Both the position numbers and the translations under genes were made by a program. The notes beneath the pieces were generated by a model. The model ran no database searches, had not been told where the DNA came from, and saw only the letters and a list, made by a program, of their open reading frames with translations. Shown one piece after another: positions 1 to 7,068 of a stretch of 10,066 bases of DNA; within the stretch, counting starts at the first letter, position 1, and each line of letters starts with the position of its first letter. This DNA is from Planctomycetaceae bacterium (GTDB lineage: Bacteria; Planctomycetota; Planctomycetia; Planctomycetales; Planctomycetaceae): assembly GCA_020426065.1 (NCBI GenBank), contig JAGQQT010000114.1:1-10066 (forward strand). The letters are read 5' to 3'.

Positions 1-1176
1 GATGCACTGTTGGATAAAATTGACAAGTCGCACCCTTCGCTCAAAATTCAGGGTGCAGCTGCAATGGTGGAGGATGTGCCGATCACGATCGTCGGTCATG
101 CTGGAACGGGAAGAACCGTTATCGCTGGAGAGTTCAAGGAAGGAGATCAGGTTGTCAAGCAGGCCGCCAAACCCAATGCAGATGGCACTCCCTTATATGA
201 ACCCGTAGAAGGAGCAATTCTGTTCGCGCCCTCACCCAGACTCCTCACGCCGGATGAGTTCGTCTCCGCTATGCCCGCGCTGTCTGAAGCTTTGCCTTTT
301 CGAGATGGACGACAGGCCTCAGCCGGAGAAACTGCACCCCCTTCCCAGTCTTATTTTCCAATTCCAGATTCTCTTCAGGGTGTTCTGCTGAATTCGGAAT
401 ATCCGCTCTGCTCAGCAGATCCTGCCCTGATCGCGCGGATCTTTTCTGTCAAGCCGGAGAATCTCGCGTACCTCAAAGAGACACTGAATTACTACAGGCA
501 GGAAGCAACTCAACAGGGGTTGATGCTGCGCTTTATTGATGATCTTTTGCTAACCGACAGAGAACGTACCCTGCCGGACTATCTCCAGCAGGTTGAAAAT
601 CTGAATCAGGAACTGATTCAGGCACTGACACCCGTAATGTCTTCCCGCTCAATCCAGGAGGAATTCTCGTTTCGCTACGCAACATTTGGACTGGCCGCAC
701 TTTTTTCTGATGCCGGGCGAGGGATTTTGGAGATCGGCGATCTGCAAATTGAACAGATGGAGCAGTTCACACAAAACCTGATCGAACTTCGCCAGAAGGT
801 GATCAGTCAGCTTAAAGCCAAAGAAGTGACCCCCGAACAGGCCCGGGAGCAAATCAGCAAGTTAACCGCAGCCTGGAAAACAGATCTGCCACTCACACTG
901 CAGCCTGCGCAGCAGACACAACTCAAGCAACTCGATCAGCAACTTGGAAGAACATCACCGCAAGTCACTCCCGTAAAAACGGAAAACACGGCATCTGCAG
1001 ACACTGAAGCAGGCGGTGATACCGAGGAAGAACCTGCCACCCGGTCAGGTTTGCCTCCCGCGTTGCTGAAAAAACCTGGTTCTCCCTTGCTTCCCTTTAT
1101 TATTGTCGTGGGAGGGGCCATCGCTGCTTTGATTCTGGTGACAGTCGGATTCTTCTTTTACCGCCGCCGCTCCTGA
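1..1176 (+). CDS. Unrecognised protein with C-terminal membrane anchor, 5' end cut by window
   Basis: I do not recognise this family. The frame is open from the first base (GAT GCA CTG TTG), so the gene begins upstream; the TTG at 10 is unlikely to be the true start. The visible 391 residues begin with a probable beta-rich segment (about 15-75), then a Pro-rich linker near 105-122. A long, mostly helical, Gln/Glu-rich region follows (about 140-315) and may form coiled coils. A Thr/Glu-rich spacer (about 318-350) leads to one hydrophobic helix (about 364-387) that ends in Tyr-Arg-Arg-Arg-Ser. The helix plus basic tail suggests a single-pass protein with a short cytoplasmic tail and its bulk outside the membrane; a signal peptide would lie upstream of the window. 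The lipoprotein gene follows on the same strand after about 300 bases, so co-transcription is uncertain. The coding call rests on the long open frame and the coherent protein architecture. Confidence 0.75.
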   Translation, partial: DALLDKIDKSHPSLKIQGAAAMVEDVPITIVGHAGTGRTVIAGEFKEGDQVVKQAAKPNADGTPLYEPVEGAILFAPSPRLLTPDEFVSAMPALSEALPFRDGRQASAGETAPPSQSYFPIPDSLQGVLLNSEYPLCSADPALIARIFSVKPENLAYLKETLNYYRQEATQQGLMLRFIDDLLLTDRERTLPDYLQQVENLNQELIQALTPVMSSRSIQEEFSFRYATFGLAALFSDAGRGILEIGDLQIEQMEQFTQNLIELRQKVISQLKAKEVTPEQAREQISKLTAAWKTDLPLTLQPAQQTQLKQLDQQLGRTSPQVTPVKTENTASADTEAGGDTEEEPATRSGLPPALLKKPGSPLLPFIIVVGGAIAALILVTVGFFFYRRRS

Positions 1177-1205
1177 ATTGATTGTCCTTCATTTCAGGAC
1201 CTTTT
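1171..1205 (+). terminator. Weak hairpin at the end of the first gene
   Basis: TCCTGAA (1171-1177) can pair with TTCAGGA (1193-1199) across a 15-base loop, and a short CCTTTT follows. The left arm overlaps the stop codon of the first gene. The stem is only 7 bp, AT-containing, with a large loop and few Ts, so this is a weak candidate terminator. Confidence 0.25.
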
Positions 1206-1481
1206 GACGGCTTGAGCCCGCCCGAATTGCCACCGAGCTCCCCTGTGATTTGATGCTGAAAATGCCTTTTGGCTGCCTCCAGCGTCAAAATGGGGTGGCT
1301 GCGTAAAGAAATACGATTGAAGCAAAAAAGCTCGTCTTATCAGTCGTTGGGGATCGATCAATTCGATAGGTCGTAACTCCATTGACACTCTTGCGGGTTA
1401 TCCCGGATTGAACGTGCACAGGTCACTGGCTGAATGAGTCTGCAAACTCCAGTCAGCAGCACAACCAGAAGGATGAAGACG
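1177..1481 (+). other. Intergenic region upstream of the HEAT-repeat lipoprotein gene
   Basis: About 300 bases with no convincing gene on either strand; the short open frames here lack ribosome sites and recognisable products. It presumably holds the lipoprotein gene's promoter, but no good -35/-10 pair was found: a TTGACA at 1382-1387 has no acceptable -10 at 16-19 bases. Two dyads are visible. ATCGA-TCAAT-TCGAT (1353-1367) is a short operator-like inverted repeat. TTTTGACG (about 1202-1209) has its inverted copy CGTCAAAA (about 1283-1290) roughly 70 bases away. Confidence 0.4.
1467..1472 (+). promoter_or_regulatory. Ribosome binding site deciding the lipoprotein start
   Basis: AGAAGG lies 9 bases before the ATG at 1482. 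It directly abuts the in-frame ATG at 1473, leaving that codon no spacer. The in-frame ATG at 1434 has no comparable site upstream. This favours 1482 as the start, which also gives the most compact lipoprotein signal peptide. Confidence 0.5.
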
Positions 1482-3479
1482 ATGCCAAGACTTCCCAAAA
1501 TCTCATTGGCCCTGGTTGCCGCTCTGGCTTTAACCGGTTGTCAGAATCTGCGCTCAGTAAGGGACTCCTTCGTTCATCGGGGTGATAAAGAGGCTGTTTC
1601 GCAGGATCCGTTTGCAGAAAAAGCAGATGAACGGGATCTTGCTTCCAGGAATCAGCCTTATTCTCTGGCTGAGGAGCTGGCGGCCCTGAATGCTGCCGAC
1701 GCAGACCAGGCCACGGATTCTCAGGGGAATAAAACCAGGCCTGCTGCCAAGCCTTATGATCCGGTTGCTGCTGCCGAAGAGCTTGCTCAACTGGAGCCGG
1801 AAGCAATGGAATCAAACGAGCCGGAGAAGAAGAACCGGTTTTCCAAACTGATTCCCTGGATGAGAAAAGACAAAAACGAAGTCGATCCTGAAGAGTCCTT
1901 CGTGACCCGGGAACCGCAACGGAAAAAAACAGAGAAAACTCTTGAAGTTCACACAGCTTCTCTCGGAGAAAGTGTGGAGACTATCCAGTCTCAGGCAATC
2001 TCGGAAACCGACGAACTGTCTGCTCATCTGGCAGAATTGAATCAGGAAATTCCAGAGATCCCCAGCCAGGAGGCTCTCGAACAAGAGTTGGCAGAAATGG
2101 CATCAGAGGAAAAGCCTGCTGTCTCTGAAGAAGCAATGGCTGAACTTGATGCTGCTTTTGCAGGCCTGATGGATAAAGCCAAGGCTTCTGCTGAGAATAC
2201 TCAGGAATCCCTGGATGCTGCCATAGCCGAGTCGTTAGAGCAAATCGAATCTGATCTCGATCCTGCTTTTGGTTCAACCGGGAAACCACAGGAAACTCTG
2301 GAAGTTGCTGAACGGGCGGTAGAAGCCGTCAATGGCAGTGAGGAGCTTTCCACTGAAGATGATCTTGATGAGCTGATTTCGATCGCCACTCAGGCCGTTC
2401 AGAAGAAAATGAAACAGGCGGAAGGTGAGCAAGGGGAATTCCCCTGGGCTGGAAATGCTGCCAGCCAGCAGAAAGAAGAATCATCGATTGAACTGGTCTC
2501 AACAGATGACAACCAGCTCAATGAGAACGTAACCCCGATCACGGATGAAATGCCTGCATCAACACTGCGTCCTCATGACTCCGCCGATGTTCAGCTGGAA
2601 CAGTATGTTTCCCGGGTGGAAAAGAAGGTCCATGAACTTCAGATTCCCAACATGTCACCACATGGTGAGCTGAATTCTTCCAGTGAAGTGCTGCAGATTC
2701 TCGATGAAGCACTGGCCAGTACTCAATGGCAGAATGCCAATTCATCTGTGAAAAAATCGGTGATCCGTCCTGTTCCCAATGTGGCTGAACCTCTCCGTGG
2801 AATTGCCAGCCTGCTGAGAAACTCTGACGCCAATCTGCGGGTTCAGGGGATTCGCGCTGCGTATGAACGGGGTGGCGATGCGGTCAACCTCAGTGAGGAC
2901 CTCACTACCATGTTGAATGATCCTTCGGATCTGGTTCGGGTTCATGCCGCTGGAACACTGTATCAATGGAATCAGTCGATTGATGCTGTGACCCAGACCC
3001 TGGCCGATGTGCTCCGCTCGGATGACAATAAGGCTGTGCAGATTGCAGCTATGTACCTCGGGGATATGACACGGCAACGGGATCAGATTATTCCAGAACT
3101 GGAATCATCACTGACCGCCCGGGACGGGATGGAAGCGTTGTACATCGCAGAATCTCTGTTGAAGCATGATCCACAGAATACCAATGCCTTGTTGCGGCTC
3201 ACAAAACTGCTGCAGCATCCAGATCCCGAAGTCCGCTGGCTGACCGCTCACTCACTCGGCTCGGTTCAGGGGAAACTCAAACCCTATGCCGTGGAAGCCC
3301 TGAGAGATGCGTTGCGAGATCCACAGGAACAGGTCCGCTGTGCGGCTGCTCTCTCGCTCGGCGGTTTAGGAAATCATTCCCCAGCCGTGTTGGCGGAACT
3401 GAATTTCATGTCGACTCATGGCACTGCTCAGACACGGGATGCTGCAACGATTGCCCTTGATTGCATTCGCACTCACTGA
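1482..3479 (+). CDS. HEAT-repeat lipoprotein with Glu-rich middle region
   Basis: From the ATG at 1482 the product is 665 residues; in-frame ATGs at 1473 and 1434 would lengthen it by 3 or 16. The N-terminus is a lipoprotein signal: basic MPRLPK, a hydrophobic stretch and the lipobox Leu-Thr-Gly-Cys with Cys20 as the lipidation site. Residues about 30-420 are low-complexity, strongly acidic (Glu/Asp/Ala/Ser/Gln) and probably extended or helical. They hold several degenerate copies of a short 'E-L-A-x-L'-like motif. Residues about 435-665 form tandem helical pairs of the HEAT/PBS-lyase type, with the typical Asp-Pro-x-x-x-Val-Arg turn (for example near 481-487, 580-585 and 613-619), a scaffold for protein binding. 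The protein is probably anchored in a membrane facing the periplasm. The partner is unknown. It may act with the membrane-anchored product of the upstream gene, but only adjacency supports that. The start choice is moderately secure; the coding call is firm. Confidence 0.85.
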   Translation: MPRLPKISLALVAALALTGCQNLRSVRDSFVHRGDKEAVSQDPFAEKADERDLASRNQPYSLAEELAALNAADADQATDSQGNKTRPAAKPYDPVAAAEELAQLEPEAMESNEPEKKNRFSKLIPWMRKDKNEVDPEESFVTREPQRKKTEKTLEVHTASLGESVETIQSQAISETDELSAHLAELNQEIPEIPSQEALEQELAEMASEEKPAVSEEAMAELDAAFAGLMDKAKASAENTQESLDAAIAESLEQIESDLDPAFGSTGKPQETLEVAERAVEAVNGSEELSTEDDLDELISIATQAVQKKMKQAEGEQGEFPWAGNAASQQKEESSIELVSTDDNQLNENVTPITDEMPASTLRPHDSADVQLEQYVSRVEKKVHELQIPNMSPHGELNSSSEVLQILDEALASTQWQNANSSVKKSVIRPVPNVAEPLRGIASLLRNSDANLRVQGIRAAYERGGDAVNLSEDLTTMLNDPSDLVRVHAAGTLYQWNQSIDAVTQTLADVLRSDDNKAVQIAAMYLGDMTRQRDQIIPELESSLTARDGMEALYIAESLLKHDPQNTNALLRLTKLLQHPDPEVRWLTAHSLGSVQGKLKPYAVEALRDALRDPQEQVRCAAALSLGGLGNHSPAVLAELNFMSTHGTAQTRDAATIALDCIRTH

Positions 3480-3499
3480 TCCTGTCAGCAACCTGCAAC

Positions 3500-3537
3500 A
3501 AACCGTTCGCTCTACTCCTGTGGAGCGAACGGTTTTT
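3500..3537 (+). terminator. Strong intrinsic terminator shared by two convergent genes
   Basis: A perfect 13-bp stem pairs 3500-3512 (AAACCGTTCGCTC) with 3523-3535 (GAGCGAACGGTTT) across a 10-base loop. A run of five Ts (3533-3537) follows, then CTTTT. It lies 20 bases after the lipoprotein stop codon and is an excellent Rho-independent terminator for the plus strand. On the minus strand the same stem is followed by only a short T-rich stretch (GGTTTGTTG), so it may also work, less well, for the convergent DUF455 gene. The stop codon and last codons of that gene lie inside the hairpin. Confidence 0.85.
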
Positions 3538-4333
3538 CTTTTGCTTCCTCTTCTGTCAGATGTTCGAGCCGATCGACAAAGTCCACTGGCATGCCAGCTT
3601 CCAGGCGGGCATCGCGCTGAAAGTTGTTTCCCCGAGCCTTGATGGCACGCAGTGGCCAGTGCAGGTGTTTGGTCCAGATCTCCCACAAGTCAGCTTCTGC
3701 AGGTGCCATCTGGCACAACCAGTTCCAGCCAAAACGGACATGCTTGATTTCATCCCGATGGATGGTCTGCATCAGTGCTGCACTCCGTAAGTCCCCTGCG
3801 CTCCGGAAGGCGTCAGCGAATTCAAGGGAATGATCCAGATTGGCTCCTTCAAATACGAGCGGAAGGCCTGCCACGTAATCCAGTACGGATTCAAAAGAGA
3901 GCATCTTTTTCCAGATGTAACAGTTGACCGGGTAATCACCGAAACAGATTCCCAGTCGGCTGGCTCGTTCGGCATGCATGCGGGTATGCCGCTGTTCTTC
4001 ACGCATGATTTCCGCCACTCCCAGACGGAATTCTGTCGGGGCATCGGGAAAGGCGAGCAGCGTCCAGGCCATCGCTTCGAGTGCCTGCAACTCGTGATTG
4101 GCAAGAATGTGATGAGCCAGTCCCCTTTTTTTCTCATCCGGGAACGCTCCCATTTTGGGCATGGCCGGGGCGGAGCGGGGAGGGGCGAACTTCAGTGCAT
4201 CACAACGGGCTGGCTCATGTAGTCGGCGCGAACTCCCCGGAGATCGATCCGTGAACTCATCACTTCCGACCGTCAGTTTGGTTTCCAGATCGGGCGAAGT
4301 CAAAATCGCCTCGGCAAAATCCCGCAGTTCCAA
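3512..4333 (-). CDS. DUF455 family ferritin-like (MiaE-like fold) protein
   Basis: This 273-residue protein has the length and sequence signature of the DUF455 family, which has a ferritin-like four-helix fold related to the tRNA hydroxylase MiaE. Visible candidate di-metal ligands are Glu81 (in NHELQALEA), Glu113-x-x-His116 (in REEQRH), Glu162 (in VFEGANLD) and Glu195-x-x-His198 (in RDEIKH). This is the spacing of a carboxylate-bridged di-iron site, and all ligands are present. No signal peptide or membrane helix is seen, so it should be cytoplasmic. Its substrate is unknown; a redox or hydroxylation role is inference from the fold. The start is TTG at 4333: it gives the family-typical N-terminus MELRDFAEAI, there is no ATG between it and the upstream in-frame stop at 4358-4360, and a good ribosome site precedes it. 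It lies 48 bases after the permease gene and is probably co-transcribed with it. The 3' end overlaps a terminator hairpin. Confidence 0.9.
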   Translation of the reverse strand: MELRDFAEAILTSPDLETKLTVGSDEFTDRSPGSSRRLHEPARCDALKFAPPRSAPAMPKMGAFPDEKKRGLAHHILANHELQALEAMAWTLLAFPDAPTEFRLGVAEIMREEQRHTRMHAERASRLGICFGDYPVNCYIWKKMLSFESVLDYVAGLPLVFEGANLDHSLEFADAFRSAGDLRSAALMQTIHRDEIKHVRFGWNWLCQMAPAEADLWEIWTKHLHWPLRAIKARGNNFQRDARLEAGMPVDFVDRLEHLTEEEAKEKPFAPQE

Positions 4334-4337
4334 GAAG

Positions 4338-4345
4338 CTTCCCTT
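4338..4345 (-). promoter_or_regulatory. Ribosome binding site supporting the TTG start of DUF455
   Basis: On the minus strand AAGGGAAG lies just upstream of TTG 4333; the AAGGG core is 7 bases away. There is no competing ATG or GTG in frame downstream of the stop at 4358-4360, so this site decides the start. Confidence 0.65.
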
Positions 4346-4381
4346 TAACTTTGATGCTCAAATTCGACTTGGCACATCCGT

Positions 4382-5551
4382 TTATGATAACACCAGTTGT
4401 TCCCACCAGGTCTGACAAATCGGAACAAAAACGGCCGTCAGCAGAACAGACAACAGAAGAGCAGGGATCAGCATCATCAGAAAATCACCGAGGAACAGCT
4501 GTCGGAGCACGGCCCGCTCGATCCCCAATGCTCGATACGTTTCGAATTCTTCTCGTCGCATCTGCTGGGAGAGCATCACAATCACCACGATCAGCATCAG
4601 AACAATCATACCAACGATCGTGGCAATCGCATCGATTACCCGTTGCATGTCGACCAGGGTTGTAACCAGTCCCTCAATGACCTCTGCTGGACGAACCAGC
4701 ATGAATTGATCCTGTTGGCGGATTCGACCTTCCCAGATTGTTCCGGATCGGGAATCGACCGGCACTGCTAATGCACAGGTCATCGGAAAGGAATCGCGGC
4801 TGCCGTGAAAATGAAACTGGTTGATGTTTTCGCTGGTCACTTCCAGAAAAGGAGTGCCCCGGGCTTCCAGTGAAGCATGCTGACTGCTGTCAGGATCAGT
4901 TGACTCCGTATGCAGGGATTCTTCATGGCCGTGTCCGATGCCATCAATCAGCCACGCAGTTTCCAGGCTGACGAAGATAGCCTCATCATCCGGACTGCCG
5001 GTCTTTGCGAGAATTCCCGTGATCCTCATTTTGAGAGGCAGTGCTCCGGCAGGATTGATGAAGGACTCCTGGTTACTGATCACCGATCCCCCAACGGATA
5101 GACCCAGATTTCGGGCGACATTCGCGCCGAGAATACAATCCCCCATCCGTTCCCAGGTACCACCAGCCTGGTACTGAACATTCCGGTGCTTCAGGAATCC
5201 GGAAGCGGCTCCCACTATCGGATAATCGCCGGAAAAATGCCCCAGATGCAGTGGGAGCACGGTGACGAGATCATCCTGTTTCAATTCCGTTACGGCAGCA
5301 TAGGTCAGTTCGCTGGCACTGCGGTTTCGGTAATAAAGGGCGTGAGTGACAAGGTCTGTCGGGCTGCCTGGTGAACCAACCAGAAAAGGATAGTCACGGG
5401 CGCGCTCGGAGAGCGTATTCGCGGCGACCGCTGCCAGAAAACGGGTCGTAACCGGCAGGGAGAATGCCAGTGCCAGACCAATGATAAGCAACAGGGAACG
5501 GCCGGAATAAAAACGGGCATACTGAGCGGACAGGAAGAATCGCCGCCACAT
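4382..5551 (-). CDS. ABC transporter permease, FtsX/MacB-like
   Basis: The 389-residue protein has the layout of FtsX/MacB-type permeases. There is a membrane helix near the N-terminus (about 19-43), a long extracytoplasmic domain (about 45-305) and a second helix (about 309-328). A cytoplasmic coupling segment follows with FETYRALGIER (336-346), the typical ATPase-contacting helix, then another helix (about 353-378). A separate fourth helix is not obvious before the stop. The outer domain carries CILGANVARNLGLSVGG and PLKMRITGILAKTGSPDDEA, followed by a His-rich patch (GHGHEESLH, 206-214). From memory, unverified, this resembles permeases encoded with zinc-regulated DUF2796/DUF3299 genes in proteobacteria. 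Such permeases usually drive lipoprotein or envelope-stress processes rather than solute import. No ATP-binding subunit is in the window. The ATG at 5551 is preceded by GGAAGGGG at 7 bases. It sits 74 bases after DUF1552, with a hairpin between. Confidence 0.9.
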   Translation of the reverse strand: MWRRFFLSAQYARFYSGRSLLLIIGLALAFSLPVTTRFLAAVAANTLSERARDYPFLVGSPGSPTDLVTHALYYRNRSASELTYAAVTELKQDDLVTVLPLHLGHFSGDYPIVGAASGFLKHRNVQYQAGGTWERMGDCILGANVARNLGLSVGGSVISNQESFINPAGALPLKMRITGILAKTGSPDDEAIFVSLETAWLIDGIGHGHEESLHTESTDPDSSQHASLEARGTPFLEVTSENINQFHFHGSRDSFPMTCALAVPVDSRSGTIWEGRIRQQDQFMLVRPAEVIEGLVTTLVDMQRVIDAIATIVGMIVLMLIVVIVMLSQQMRREEFETYRALGIERAVLRQLFLGDFLMMLIPALLLSVLLTAVFVPICQTWWEQLVLS

Positions 5552-5594
5552 CCAGTTTCCCCTTCCGGCCGTGTTTGGTTCTCAGAATGACGAA

Positions 5595-5619
5595 AGGCAG
5601 GTCAGCAGGCGACCTGCCT
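5595..5619 (-). terminator. Hairpin after DUF1552, possible terminator or attenuator
   Basis: AGGCAGGTC and GACCTGCCT form a perfect 9-bp stem with a 7-base loop, starting 6 bases after the DUF1552 stop codon. On the minus strand the stem is followed by TTCGTCATT, so the T tract is short and interrupted. It could end the cytochrome/DUF1552 transcript, give partial read-through into the permease, or protect the upstream mRNA. Confidence 0.45.
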
Positions 5620-5625
5620 GATGTC

Positions 5626-6984
<1,359 letters not shown>

Positions 6985-6990
6985 GGCGGA

Positions 6991-7002
6991 CTCCTTCAGG
7001 AG
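6991..7002 (-). promoter_or_regulatory. DUF1552 ribosome site inside a small inverted repeat
   Basis: On the minus strand CTCC-TGAA-GGAG spans the Shine-Dalgarno AAGGAG (6991-6996), which is 6 bases from the ATG at 6984. A 4-bp hairpin with a UGAA loop could partly hide the site. The stem is short, so any regulatory effect is speculative, but the site firmly supports the chosen start. Confidence 0.5.
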
Positions 7003-7068
7003 TTTGCTGGGTGGGATTTGTTTTGGAGAAACCTGATTTTTATGGGGCGTTGAGCGTCTCTATCATTC

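Noticed and set aside
94..117. Walker-A-like GHAGTGRT in the first protein (GxxxxG then Arg-Thr)
   Set aside because: The usual Lys is Arg, there is no Walker B at a sensible distance, and the C-terminal anchor suggests this part lies outside the cytoplasm, where an ATPase is unlikely.
1194..1388. Small minus-strand open frames in the intergenic region
   Set aside because: They lack ribosome sites and recognisable products and overlap each other; nothing supports them as genes.
1382..1411. TTGACA as a promoter for the lipoprotein gene
   Set aside because: No acceptable -10 hexamer occurs 16-19 bases downstream; the best candidates (CGGATT, GGATTG, GATTGA) match poorly.
3461..4222. Several plus-strand open frames of up to 130 codons opposite the DUF455 gene
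   Set aside because: They are shadows of the well-supported minus-strand coding sequence and show no family signature.
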